Positions 17,518-26,755 of a DNA stretch of 64,000 nucleotides are shown piece after piece. The stretch covers positions 1 through 64,000 of the forward strand of contig JANQJS010000012.1 of the NCBI GenBank assembly GCA_028281535.1, in the 5' to 3' direction. The position numbers and the translations under genes were made by a program. The notes under the pieces are model-generated. The model was given only the letters and a program-made list of their open reading frames with translations, had not been told where the DNA came from and ran no database searches. The stretch comes from Sedimentisphaerales bacterium (GTDB lineage: Bacteria; Planctomycetota; Phycisphaerae; Sedimentisphaerales; SM23-30). Each line of letters opens with the position of its first letter. Positions within the stretch are counted from its first letter, which is position 1.

Positions 17518-18051
17518 ATGCTCTTACTTACTGGCGAATTTGACTTAACTATAGATAACAAAAATCGCTTGGCAATACCAGCCAAAGTTCGCGATCAAGT
17601 CTCGCCGGAAGTTCATGGCAACGGTTTTTACCAGATTTTAGGCGCCAACAACATATTGAGCTTATATCCAGATATGTATTATAAGCGCATCGCCCTTGTC
17701 GTAGCCCCACGGATGGCGGCTCCTGACGAATTGTTAGCTCTGGACCGGGTTAATTTTTCGATGGCCAGCAGGGTTGAGTTGGATCGACAGGGACGAGTGC
17801 TACTGAACGAAAAACTTCTGAAGCGTGCAGGTCTCACAGAGCAAGTCACAATGATCGGTGTAAAGGATCACTTGGAAGTTTGGAATCAGGCTCAGTGGGA
17901 GCAGTATCTCGAGCAGCATATGCTCGAACAAGAAAAATACATGCTCCAGGCCAGAGAAGAGCTTTTTCGATTGGAAAAAGAGGCCGAACTGGAACTGATG
18001 AAACCTTATCATCAAGATAGAAAACCGTCACTTGATGAACCATTGGAATAA
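17518..18051 (+). CDS. mraZ: MraZ, transcriptional regulator of the dcw cluster
   Basis: A 177-residue protein with two SpoVT/AbrB-like swapped-hairpin motifs: DNKNRLAIP near residues 14-22 and DRQGRVLLN near 86-94. Family members are usually about 145 residues, so this one has a Glu-rich C-terminal tail of about 30 residues (from about 140) likely to form a helix. It forms ring-shaped oligomers and binds direct repeats upstream of its own gene. AAAGG at 17506-17510 is the ribosome binding site. It opens the wall and division operon. Confidence 0.93.
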   Translation: MLLLTGEFDLTIDNKNRLAIPAKVRDQVSPEVHGNGFYQILGANNILSLYPDMYYKRIALVVAPRMAAPDELLALDRVNFSMASRVELDRQGRVLLNEKLLKRAGLTEQVTMIGVKDHLEVWNQAQWEQYLEQHMLEQEKYMLQAREELFRLEKEAELELMKPYHQDRKPSLDEPLE

Positions 18052-18141
18052 ATAAGGCCAAGGAAGGCCGTCATAGTATAATAGATCACTAGGTAACGGT
18101 CTTTAGACCCTAACTTAAAAGGCAGGAAGTTGAGGTGATAC

Positions 18142-18390
18142 ATGTCGAATGGTAGTGACCCAAAACACAATTCAGAGAATGATTGTGGTGCAGTTGAAGG
18201 TGTGCAACAAGCGATGTTGAAGGGTGCTATCTTGGATGAATCAAGTTTGGAGCATGTCGAAGAGATGCAGAAAAGACTTGATCGTGTCCGTGGATGGGCG
18301 GGAGCCTATAGTCAAATTGAGTTTTCACCTGACATGAAACTGTTGATAAAACAAATGAAGAAGAAACAATCTAAGATGACCTTGTCGTAA
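18142..18390 (+). CDS. Small hypothetical protein between mraZ and rsmH
   Basis: An 82-residue protein starting with ATG behind GGAAGTTGAGGTG. It is hydrophilic, with an acidic N-terminal half (HNSENDCGAVEGVQQ) and a Lys-rich C-terminus (IKQMKKKQSKM). It has no signal peptide or membrane segment, and predicted helices cover LEHVEEMQKRLDRVRG. I do not recognise a family. Its conserved-looking place inside the operon, 90 bp after mraZ and 20 bp before rsmH, suggests a real gene tied to wall synthesis or its control. Confidence 0.65.
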   Translation: MSNGSDPKHNSENDCGAVEGVQQAMLKGAILDESSLEHVEEMQKRLDRVRGWAGAYSQIEFSPDMKLLIKQMKKKQSKMTLS

Positions 18391-18410
18391 AAGGTTGATA
18401 GGATTGATGA

Positions 18411-19355
18411 TTGAAAGAGAAAAGTGAAAAGCACATACCTGTGCTTTGTGAGTTGCTCTTAGAGCACCTTGAGTTTGCCAGCAATGCCGTTATTATAGAT
18501 GCAACACTTGGATTGGCCGGTCATGCGAAAGCACTTGCTAGCCGGTTAGATAAAAGTGGGATTTTGGTTGGGTTGGATGTAGATAGTGACAACCTTGCCG
18601 TGGCTCGTAAGAAGCTGCAGGATTGTGAATGCAAGCTTGAGTTCGTACGAGAAAACTTTAGTCAACTGGATGATGTTCTGGGCAATTTGGGAAATGAAGG
18701 GGCCGATGTCATTTTGGCCGACATTGGCGTGAGCAGTACACAGTTAGACAATGCTGAAAGAGGATTCAGCTTTCAGCAAGATGGTCCACTCGATATGCGA
18801 ATGGATGATCGACTTGCAATCAACGCCGCTGATGTGGTCAACGGATACAAGCAGGACGATATTGCTAATATCCTTTACCAATATGGCCAGGAGCGACGCA
18901 GCCGGCGGATTGCACGAGAAATATTTTCTTATCGTAAGAAAAAGAAAATAGAGCGAACCAGTGAGTTAGCTCAAATTGTATTAGATGCCTTCAATATTAA
19001 GGCGACCACCTGGCGTGGTAAGATTCATCCGGCAACACGAACCTTTCAGGCGTTGCGAATCGCGGTGAATCAGGAATTAGAAAGTTTAGAACGTTTGTTA
19101 GATGTGGCACCGCAGTGCCTGAAGCCGAATGGGCAAATCGCGGTGATCACCTTTCATAGTTTGGAAGATCGATTAGTGAAATTTAATTTTCGTGACAACC
19201 ACAAAGCGGGCCTCTACGAGGTTCAAACCAAAAAGCCTTTGGTTGCTGATGAACAGGAACGGATGTCCAATCCACGCAGCCGCAGTGCAAAATTACGGGT
19301 GGCACGAAGAACAGATAAGCGACTAAATGAGTCAGAATTGCAGGAGGCTTTATGA
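18411..19355 (+). CDS. rsmH: 16S rRNA m4C1402 methyltransferase RsmH
   Basis: A 314-residue protein with the family hallmarks: HIPVLCELLLEHL at the N-terminus, the SAM-binding DATLGLAGHA, ADIGVSSTQLD, RTFQALRIAVNQEL and ITFHSLEDRLVK. It methylates N4 of C1402 in 16S rRNA. The best start is TTG at 18411 behind AGGATTGATGA. The nearby ATG at 18408 is out of frame and stops quickly. The stop overlaps the next ATG by 4 bases, implying translational coupling. Confidence 0.95.
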   Translation: MKEKSEKHIPVLCELLLEHLEFASNAVIIDATLGLAGHAKALASRLDKSGILVGLDVDSDNLAVARKKLQDCECKLEFVRENFSQLDDVLGNLGNEGADVILADIGVSSTQLDNAERGFSFQQDGPLDMRMDDRLAINAADVVNGYKQDDIANILYQYGQERRSRRIAREIFSYRKKKKIERTSELAQIVLDAFNIKATTWRGKIHPATRTFQALRIAVNQELESLERLLDVAPQCLKPNGQIAVITFHSLEDRLVKFNFRDNHKAGLYEVQTKKPLVADEQERMSNPRSRSAKLRVARRTDKRLNESELQEAL

Positions 19356-20269
19356 TGGCACGGGAGGCCAAAGTCGGTTTATTGTTAGGTTTGGTATTTA
19401 TTGTCGCCATAGCGATTGTGCTGAGAGGTGTCCATGAAACCAGTCAGCCGAATATTACTGAGCAACTCGCATTAAAGGAATCTGAGCCTGTCTTAAATGA
19501 TCTGGCAGTGGTCGTCGAAAAGCTCAACACGAAGATGAATCAATCCAAACCAAAACCTGTTACTCTTCCACAGACGCCTCCATCCATTCATCAGCAGCAA
19601 TTTAAGCCTGCCACTCAAATGACGTCGCCTAATGTTACTTATAATAATAAGCCTATTCGTTATGAACAAAGTTTGCCTCAAAAACCAACGGCCTTGACTG
19701 GGGAACCGACCTTAACGGAGAAAATCACTAAAGTCGTTCCGCCTGTAAAACTTCCTGAATCTGTGGAAGAAGCCATAGATAAGGTTGAAGATGTCGAGCC
19801 AGTGACCACAGTGGTGAAGCCGGTTAAAAAGAAGAAAAAGCAAAAGAAAATGATCTATGTGGTCAAAGAAGGGGATGATCTGAGCCGTATCGCCAAAAAA
19901 ATCTATGGCAAAGAAGAGGGAAATCGCTGGGTAAACGTGGAAAAAATATTTGCCGCCAATCGCAAAACGATGTCGACGATTGACGAAATCCGAGTTGGGC
20001 AGCGATTAATGATTCCTATGTTAGAAAAAAGTCAGACGCCAACGACTTCAAGTGAGTCGACGAAAACCTCCAAGCCAAAACAAAAGACAACTTCCAGCCG
20101 ATCAGGTAAAACCTATGTGGTGAAAGATGGTGATTCTCTTTGGAAAATTGCCGCCAAGCAGTTGGGCAATGGGGCCCGTTATGCCGAGATCACTAAATTG
20201 AATAAGAACCTGCTGGAAGATGAAAATGATTTAAAAGTTGGCATGAAAATTCGATTGCCCAAAAAATAA
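19352..20269 (+). CDS. Membrane-anchored protein with two LysM domains
   Basis: A 305-residue protein with one N-terminal membrane segment (about 7-25), a Pro/Thr/Lys-rich linker and two LysM domains (about 167-223 and 252-305; both start YVVKxGDxLxxIA). LysM domains bind N-acetylglucosamine-containing peptidoglycan. The gene overlaps rsmH by 4 bp (ATGA) and precedes the ftsL-like gene by 2 bp. A role in anchoring the division machinery to the wall is a fair inference. This gene is not part of the classical dcw set. Confidence 0.88.
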   Translation: MMAREAKVGLLLGLVFIVAIAIVLRGVHETSQPNITEQLALKESEPVLNDLAVVVEKLNTKMNQSKPKPVTLPQTPPSIHQQQFKPATQMTSPNVTYNNKPIRYEQSLPQKPTALTGEPTLTEKITKVVPPVKLPESVEEAIDKVEDVEPVTTVVKPVKKKKKQKKMIYVVKEGDDLSRIAKKIYGKEEGNRWVNVEKIFAANRKTMSTIDEIRVGQRLMIPMLEKSQTPTTSSESTKTSKPKQKTTSSRSGKTYVVKDGDSLWKIAAKQLGNGARYAEITKLNKNLLEDENDLKVGMKIRLPKK

Positions 20270-20271
20270 AC

Positions 20272-20589
20272 GTGATTTTGATAGGTGTGCTTGTGAAAGG
20301 TATAGCTCGAATTGCCTTTTTGTTTGTTTTGGCATTAGGTATAGGCCTGACGCTGGTTCACCTGAGAACATTACACATTCAAAGCGTTTATGAAATTACA
20401 CAACTCACCGAAGAGCAGCAAAAGTTGCAACAGGATATTTGGATGCAGCAAGCTCAGTTAAGTTTGAAAATACAACGTCCGGCTCACGTGAAAGCAAAAG
20501 TCGAGACCTATGATTTAGATATTCTTCCACCTGGACAACTCCCTCAGGAATTTCAGGTTTGGGAAGTGGTTAAGAACGAAACCAACTAA
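20272..20589 (+). CDS. ftsL: FtsL-like bitopic division protein
   Basis: A 105-residue protein starting with GTG 2 bp after the LysM gene. It has a short cytoplasmic tail, one membrane helix (about 10-30) and a heptad-like segment (QLTEEQQKLQQDIWMQQAQL, about 43-62) typical of the FtsL/DivIC coiled coil. Sequence similarity in this family is always low; the call rests on topology, size and the slot between rsmH and ftsI. FtsL bridges FtsQ and FtsB to FtsW-FtsI. Confidence 0.7.
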   Translation: MILIGVLVKGIARIAFLFVLALGIGLTLVHLRTLHIQSVYEITQLTEEQQKLQQDIWMQQAQLSLKIQRPAHVKAKVETYDLDILPPGQLPQEFQVWEVVKNETN

Positions 20590-20609
20590 CAACAAGATAC
20601 ACAGCAAAC

Positions 20610-22433
20610 ATGTCAACCAAGAGACAAGAATGGTGGAAAGGACAACTTTGCCTGGTTTCACTGGTCATTCTTTTTCTGGTGGTACTCGGTCGGTGCTGGT
20701 ACTTACAAGTCGAGAAAAATGAACATTTCAAAGGGAAAGCTGCTTATCAGCAACTCAAAAAAATTCCTCAAAGCGCACGACGCGGTTTGATTGTCGATCG
20801 TAAAGGTCAAATCATGGCCATCAGTGTGCCTAAACATATGGTGCGATTGGATCCTTCTATTATTGAAGACCCTTCTTATGTTGCGCGAAAATTAGGTACG
20901 GCACTACAAATCAATGCTGATAAACTTCATAAAAAAATCTTAAAACGTAAAAATACGAAATACATGGAGGTGAAACGATTTATTTCAGATCAGCAATTGT
21001 CCCGTGTCAAAGAATTAAAGATCCGTGGGATTGTTATTGAGAGAGAATTTCAGCGGCAATACCCCATGGGACAACTCGCGGCTCATGTTTTAGGGTTTAC
21101 TGATATTTATGGCGAAGGTTTGGAAGGTGTTGAAGCTCGCTATGATCATTATTTGCGTGAGCAGCCAGGGGAATGGCGCATGAAGAGTGATGTACATCGT
21201 CGTCCAATAGATTTACATGCTCCTGCGCAACAACGGGAAAATGGCAAAATTGTTGTATTGACGATTGATTCGGTCATCCAAAATATTCTGGAAGAGCAAT
21301 TGCAGGCAACGGTTGATAAATTTGAAGCCAAAGGTGCAACTGGAATTGTGATGAATCCAAATTCGGGCGAAGTTTTAGCTATGGCAAATTACCCGACCTT
21401 TGATCCGAAGGTTGCAAGGCAAACGGATATAAGTATTCTTCGCAATCGAGCACTTACTGATCCAGTTGAGCCTGGTTCGCTATTCAAGCCGATTACGGTC
21501 GTTTCTGCTTTGGAAGGCGATGTGGTCAAACTGCATCATAAGATTGATTGCTTAGAAGGCCCGTATCGTGGAAAAGGCATTGGAACCATTCGTGAATATA
21601 AATATTATTTTGGAAAAATTCCCGTTACCGATGTGATAGCGAGATCCAGCAATATTGGTACAGCTAAAATTGCTCAGAAGATGGGAAAATCTTATTTTTA
21701 TGACATGTTGGAAAAATTTGGTTTTGGCCAAAAAACAGGTATCGATCTTTATGGCGAAGGCAGAGGGATTTTAAGGCCTTTGTCTGAGTGGAAGTGGGGT
21801 GAGTACGCATTGACTCGAGCCTCTTATGGTCAAGGACCAGTCGCAACCACACCGATTCAAATGATTCATGGTTTTTGTACGCTTTCGAATGGTGGATTAA
21901 AAATCACACCCCGCGTAGTGAAGGGGGTTCTCTCAGGGGATGGTAGTCATGTAGTAAAAAATTTCCTGGTAAAACCAACGAGTTCACCACTAAAAACAGA
22001 TATTACTTACAAAGAACCTGTTCGGATTGTGTCAGAAAAACATGCGAAAGATATTGTGAATAAAGCGCTCACCGCGGTTGTTAATCGACCGAGTGGTACC
22101 GCACACAATGCCTTTCTAGAGCATGTTCAGGTATTTGGAAAAACAGGTACCGCTCAGGTGCCTAAAAAAGATGGGCGTGGTTACGAAGAAAATAAATATG
22201 TGAGCTCTTTCATTGGAGGCGCACCGGCCGAACGTCCGAAAATATGTGTATTGATAATGGTTTATCAACCAGACCGTTCTTTAGGGTTGGGCTATACTGG
22301 AGGAGCTGTCTCAGCCAGTGCTGTTGGACAAGTTATAGAGCAGACGCTGGCCTATCTGGACGTGGAAGAACCTGATCAGGCAATTCAATTGGCAAATCAG
22401 GGGCTGGAGGATGCAAGCCATCTTCATTATTAA
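20610..22433 (+). CDS. ftsI: Septal peptidoglycan transpeptidase (class B PBP, FtsI-like)
   Basis: A 607-residue protein with a membrane anchor (about 14-32), a PBP dimerisation domain (about 55-205) and a transpeptidase domain. The active-site motifs are complete: Ser290-Leu-Phe-Lys293, SSN 346-348 and KTG 511-513. No PASTA domain is present. It cross-links stem peptides in septal wall together with FtsW, encoded later in the operon. The presence of an intact enzyme supports a genuine peptidoglycan wall in this organism. Confidence 0.95.
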   Translation: MSTKRQEWWKGQLCLVSLVILFLVVLGRCWYLQVEKNEHFKGKAAYQQLKKIPQSARRGLIVDRKGQIMAISVPKHMVRLDPSIIEDPSYVARKLGTALQINADKLHKKILKRKNTKYMEVKRFISDQQLSRVKELKIRGIVIEREFQRQYPMGQLAAHVLGFTDIYGEGLEGVEARYDHYLREQPGEWRMKSDVHRRPIDLHAPAQQRENGKIVVLTIDSVIQNILEEQLQATVDKFEAKGATGIVMNPNSGEVLAMANYPTFDPKVARQTDISILRNRALTDPVEPGSLFKPITVVSALEGDVVKLHHKIDCLEGPYRGKGIGTIREYKYYFGKIPVTDVIARSSNIGTAKIAQKMGKSYFYDMLEKFGFGQKTGIDLYGEGRGILRPLSEWKWGEYALTRASYGQGPVATTPIQMIHGFCTLSNGGLKITPRVVKGVLSGDGSHVVKNFLVKPTSSPLKTDITYKEPVRIVSEKHAKDIVNKALTAVVNRPSGTAHNAFLEHVQVFGKTGTAQVPKKDGRGYEENKYVSSFIGGAPAERPKICVLIMVYQPDRSLGLGYTGGAVSASAVGQVIEQTLAYLDVEEPDQAIQLANQGLEDASHLHY

Positions 22434-22463
22434 AATTTTTTTTAATAATGACCGCTAGATTTA

Positions 22464-22491
22464 TTGCATATATAAGGAGTTAGGTTATAAT
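22464..22491 (+). promoter_or_regulatory. Internal promoter before murE
   Basis: TTGCAT (22464-22469) and a perfect TATAAT (22486-22491) are separated by 16 bp in the 103-bp gap between ftsI and murE. The -35 hexamer and spacer length equal those proposed before mraZ. It could give murE-ftsQ expression independent of MraZ. Confidence 0.65.
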
Positions 22492-22536
22492 GCCTGTTGT
22501 AGGGGCACGTAGAATGCAAATAGGTAGGATTAACCA

Positions 22537-24051
22537 ATGGGTCAGCAAATGGACTTAGCAGACCTCAAAAAATTAGTTCAACAATCTAGAACCTCAACAG
22601 GTGATGGGGTTCTCGCATATCAAATTTGCTCAGATAGTCGAGAGGTAAAACCCGGTGATATCTTTGTAGCGATTAAGGGGTTACAATTCGATGGTCATGA
22701 TTTTATCGCACAAGCTGTTGAAAATGGTGCCTCATATATTATAACCGAAAAAGAGGTTGAGCTACCTGGTTCCGCCGAACGGATTCAGGTACAAAATTCT
22801 GCTAAGGCTTTGGCTGAAATTTCACGTGTGGTGTATGATCTTCCCTCCAAAAAAGTAAACAAGTTAGCCGTCACGGGAACCAATGGGAAAACGACTGTTT
22901 CTTATCTAACGCAAGCCATGCTCCGTGCGGGGCAGAAAGATTGTGGTTTGATTGGTACGGTTGAATATGATTTAGGTCCACATGTTTACAAAGCAAAAAA
23001 TACAACGCCCAATGCCTTGGATTTGGCAAAAATGATTTGTCAATTGTCGGATGCTGGGATTGGCCATTTAGTCATGGAATGTTCCAGTCATGGATTGGAT
23101 CAATATCGCAGTGATGGTTTAAGATTTTCTGCCGCGGCGTTTACCAATTTAAGTGGCGATCATCTTGATTATCATGGTAGCAGTGAAGCTTACTTTGAAG
23201 CCAAGTGTCGTTTATTTGAACAACTAGATGAGTCAGCCTTTGCGGTCCTGAATGTTCATGATCCACGCAGTGAAAAAATTGCTCAGCGAACCAAAGCGAA
23301 ATGTCTTTTCTATGGCATTAATCAGCGAGTTGATATTAATGCTGAGATTTTAGATATGTCAATGAGTGGCAGTAGTTTTCGATTATCATGTGGCCAGGAA
23401 AGTATCGATCTGCATTCACCAATGCTGGGTGATTATAATATACTAAATTGTTTGGCAGCATCGGGTTTAGCTCAGGCGATTGGAGTCAGTCTTTATGATG
23501 TTGCATCTGCGATTGAAAATTTCAAAGGTGTGCCTGGTCGAATGCAGCGAGTAGATTTTGAAGATAATTTTGCTGTTTTAGTCGATTATGCACATACGGA
23601 TGATGCTCTGCGTCATGCTTTGCATGCGATAAATCATTTAGAGCCAGAACGATTGATCTTGGTGTTTGGATGTGGGGGCGATCGTGATCGACAAAAACGC
23701 AGCCGTATGGCATGCGTGGCACAACAATTTGCAGATAGAGTTATTTTAACCAATGATAATCCACGTTTTGAAGATCCGGATCAGATTATTGCTGATATTC
23801 AGTCTGGATTTTCTAATGAGTTTATGGCAAATGTGACTGTAGAAAAGAGTCGGTATGCTGCGATAGAATCAGCTTTACAAATTGCCAGGCGTGGAGATGT
23901 TGTACTTATAGCGGGTAAAGGACATGAAGATTATCAGGATATCGAAGGGACACGGTATGTATTTGATGATCGACAAGTCGCACGCGACATTTTGTCGGGC
24001 GGCTCAGGGGCAAAAAGGCCAGAGAATATTTATCTGACGAACAAAGAATAG
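22537..24051 (+). CDS. murE: UDP-MurNAc-tripeptide synthetase MurE
   Basis: A 504-residue Mur ligase with ATP-binding GTNGKTT at 114-120, a central ligase domain and a C-terminal domain with DNPR at 407-410. The DNPR motif is the known marker of enzymes adding meso-diaminopimelate, so a meso-DAP wall is predicted. It adds the third residue to UDP-MurNAc-L-Ala-D-Glu in the cytoplasm. murF follows after 13 bp. ATG at 22537 is used; the ATG at codon 5 is an alternative. Confidence 0.95.
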   Translation: MGQQMDLADLKKLVQQSRTSTGDGVLAYQICSDSREVKPGDIFVAIKGLQFDGHDFIAQAVENGASYIITEKEVELPGSAERIQVQNSAKALAEISRVVYDLPSKKVNKLAVTGTNGKTTVSYLTQAMLRAGQKDCGLIGTVEYDLGPHVYKAKNTTPNALDLAKMICQLSDAGIGHLVMECSSHGLDQYRSDGLRFSAAAFTNLSGDHLDYHGSSEAYFEAKCRLFEQLDESAFAVLNVHDPRSEKIAQRTKAKCLFYGINQRVDINAEILDMSMSGSSFRLSCGQESIDLHSPMLGDYNILNCLAASGLAQAIGVSLYDVASAIENFKGVPGRMQRVDFEDNFAVLVDYAHTDDALRHALHAINHLEPERLILVFGCGGDRDRQKRSRMACVAQQFADRVILTNDNPRFEDPDQIIADIQSGFSNEFMANVTVEKSRYAAIESALQIARRGDVVLIAGKGHEDYQDIEGTRYVFDDRQVARDILSGGSGAKRPENIYLTNKE

Positions 24052-24064
24052 GTGAAACTAAGTC

Positions 24065-25534
24065 ATGAAACCCTTATTGCTGAATGAAATAAAAAATATT
24101 TTACATGCGGAAATGAAAACGCCCATCACCAAAGGATTGGTAACGGGTGTCTCGATTGATTCAAGAACGATTCAACCTGAAGAATTGTTTGTTGCGATTC
24201 GCGGCGATCAATTTGATGGTCATGAATATATAGAAGATGTCATCGCTAGTGGCGTCAAAGCAGTGATTATTGATAGGAGTATTCCTATTCCACAATCATT
24301 TGCTGAGAACGATGTCTGTGTGATGAAAGTGGAGTGTAGTCGAAAAGCACTAGGGCAACTTGCCAGGCATTATCGACGTAGTTTAGGGCATGGTGTCATG
24401 GTAATTGCGGTTACTGGTAGTAATGGCAAGACAACGACACGTGAGATGATCTATCACATTCTCAGTCAGCATAAGAAAGGGCATCGCAGTCCTAAAAATT
24501 TTAACAATGACATTGGCGTGCCTTTATCCATTTTTGGCATTGAGCCTGATCATGATTTTGTTGTGCTTGAAATAGCCAGTAATCAACCCGGTGAAATTGC
24601 TGAGCTTTCCAGGATTGCTGAACCAGATGTTTCAGTGATTACCAGTATTGCTCCTTCGCATTTGGATGGTTTTAAAAATGTGGATGGTGTGATGTCTGAA
24701 AAGATTTCTATTGTTAGCGGTATGCCAGATCGTGGCGTTGTTATTTGTAGCCAGGATGATCCTGTTTTATTGGAGCGATTAAAACCTCAAGATCGTCATT
24801 TGATTACCTTTGGGTTTGATGTTCAGGCAGACATTTCCGTTTTAGAATACGATCGTAGTGATTCAGGTATGACGTTTGTAACCAATGATCATTGCCGTGT
24901 GAACCTGCCCGTTCTAGGCAAGCATAATGTCAGCAATGCTTTGGCGGCGTTGGCAACGGTTCGCAGGATGGGACTAACCAGTCATGATTTTGCTAATGCG
25001 ATGACTAATTTTCAAGGTGTTTCACAGCGCATGGCGGTGAAACAAGCCAATGGTATCTCGGTCATCGATGATTCTTATAATGCGAATCCCAGCAGCATGG
25101 CAGCCGCTTTAAAAGAATTGGCCTATTTGAAAGATGTCAAACGTCGTGTATTAATCATCGGCGATATGGAAGATTTGGGAGCGAATGCGGAAGAGTATCA
25201 TCGCCAGTTGGGAATTGAAATTGCCAATTCAAATGTAGACTTGTTATTAGCGGTTGGCCCGAAAGCTGCCATCGCTGCCAATACCGCTATCGAGCATGGT
25301 ATGGGATTAGGTTCCGTTCAGCGAAGCATCAATAGTAAACGCCTTGCCCGATTGGTCAAAAGCCTGCTTTTGGATGATGATGTGGTTCTGGTTAAAGGCT
25401 CACGTTCTATGGAAATGGAAAAAGTGGTTGAATCCCTGATGAGGTATCGTCGTAAAAATGTCGTGAAATCAGCTGGTATCGTAGGGGTGTCAGAGACTGC
25501 GGCTCAAAAGCGAAAACGTAAAGCGACATCGTAA
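24065..25534 (+). CDS. murF: UDP-MurNAc-pentapeptide synthetase MurF
   Basis: A 489-residue Mur ligase with VTGSNGKTTTREM (ATP loop), NFNNDIGVPL and DDSYNANPSSM, all typical of MurF. It adds D-Ala-D-Ala, the product of the Ddl encoded downstream, to the UDP-MurNAc-tripeptide. The C-terminus has a Lys/Arg-rich extension of about 30 residues. A 74-bp gap leads to mraY. Confidence 0.95.
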   Translation: MKPLLLNEIKNILHAEMKTPITKGLVTGVSIDSRTIQPEELFVAIRGDQFDGHEYIEDVIASGVKAVIIDRSIPIPQSFAENDVCVMKVECSRKALGQLARHYRRSLGHGVMVIAVTGSNGKTTTREMIYHILSQHKKGHRSPKNFNNDIGVPLSIFGIEPDHDFVVLEIASNQPGEIAELSRIAEPDVSVITSIAPSHLDGFKNVDGVMSEKISIVSGMPDRGVVICSQDDPVLLERLKPQDRHLITFGFDVQADISVLEYDRSDSGMTFVTNDHCRVNLPVLGKHNVSNALAALATVRRMGLTSHDFANAMTNFQGVSQRMAVKQANGISVIDDSYNANPSSMAAALKELAYLKDVKRRVLIIGDMEDLGANAEEYHRQLGIEIANSNVDLLLAVGPKAAIAANTAIEHGMGLGSVQRSINSKRLARLVKSLLLDDDVVLVKGSRSMEMEKVVESLMRYRRKNVVKSAGIVGVSETAAQKRKRKATS

Positions 25535-25608
25535 TTTTATTATTGTTCGCCAACCTCTTTTTTAACCAATACCAATTTCAAACGTGCAAGTGGAACAGAT
25601 AGCCTGAC

Positions 25609-26742
25609 ATGATCTATCTTTTATTGAAACATTATCATGAATTTGTTCAAAATAAATTACATTTTTATGCCTGGGAAGATGTTTCCTTTCGCTCAGTTCT
25701 TGCTGTTTTAACCAGCCTTCTAATTTGTTTGATCTGGGGGCCTAAAATTATCCGTTATCTCATTCGTTTAAAGGTAGGTGATCGCCCTGAATTTGACCAT
25801 CTTGCATTGAACGAATTGACTCGCCATAAAACAAATACGCCTACTATGGGTGGATTGATTATGTTGTTGTCTGTTCTTATAAGCACTTTACTTTGGGCAG
25901 ATATTACCAATCCGTTTGTGCAAAAAGGTTTATTTGTCATGATTTGGTTGGGAGGTTTAGGCTATTTTGATGATAGTTTAAAATTAAAACGAAATAAGAC
26001 CAATAATCGACATGGTTTGTATACCTGGGAAAAATTGATTTTTCAGATAGGGCTAGGTGTATTAGTTGCTTTCTTTTTATATGAAGTAGATTTTAAAAAA
26101 ATCGAAGATGGCAAAATGTTCTGGCTCCCATTTTACAAAAATGGATTTGCTGTTGGATTTGTCGGTTTTTGTGTCATTACGGTTTTAGTGATTACGGCGA
26201 CGAGCAATGCTGTGAATTTAACCGATGGCATGGATGGGCTTGCGACAGGTTGTATGGCCATTGTGAGTATGATTTTTATCGTATTGTGTTATGTTGCAAG
26301 TGAGTACCGTTCCATTGGACTGACCTGGGCCAATTATTTGCTGCTACCTCAAATACCCGGTGCGGGCGAATTAGGGATTCTCTGCGCAGCGATCTTTGGG
26401 GCCTGTTTGGGTTTTTTATGGTTTAATTGCCATCCGGCACAGGTTTTTATGGGCGATGTGGGCTCTTTGCCACTAGGAGGGGTGATTGGATATACTGCGA
26501 TTGTGACACGCCATGAATTATTATTATTTATTATTGGTGGCGTTTTTGTGATGGAAGCGATCAGTGTGATTTTACAGGTCGGTTACTTTAAATTCAGTGG
26601 TGGCAAGAGGATATTTCAATGTGCTCCCATCCATCACCATTTTCATTTGAAAGGATGGAGTGAACCACAGGTGGTGGTACGCTTCTGGTTATTAAGTATT
26701 GCCTTCGCTGCACTGGCGCTGGCGACCCTGAAATTACGATAA
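25609..26742 (+). CDS. mraY: Phospho-MurNAc-pentapeptide transferase MraY
   Basis: A 377-residue, multi-spanning membrane protein carrying the family motifs: THxKxxTPTMGG-like KTNTPTMGG, GYFDDSLKLKR, NLTDGMDGLA, FMGDVGSLPLGG and HHHFHLKGW. It transfers phospho-MurNAc-pentapeptide to undecaprenyl phosphate, giving lipid I. In most dcw clusters murD comes next; here ftsW starts 13 bp later. Confidence 0.96.
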   Translation: MIYLLLKHYHEFVQNKLHFYAWEDVSFRSVLAVLTSLLICLIWGPKIIRYLIRLKVGDRPEFDHLALNELTRHKTNTPTMGGLIMLLSVLISTLLWADITNPFVQKGLFVMIWLGGLGYFDDSLKLKRNKTNNRHGLYTWEKLIFQIGLGVLVAFFLYEVDFKKIEDGKMFWLPFYKNGFAVGFVGFCVITVLVITATSNAVNLTDGMDGLATGCMAIVSMIFIVLCYVASEYRSIGLTWANYLLLPQIPGAGELGILCAAIFGACLGFLWFNCHPAQVFMGDVGSLPLGGVIGYTAIVTRHELLLFIIGGVFVMEAISVILQVGYFKFSGGKRIFQCAPIHHHFHLKGWSEPQVVVRFWLLSIAFAALALATLKLR

Positions 26743-26755
26743 TAAATAGTATAAG

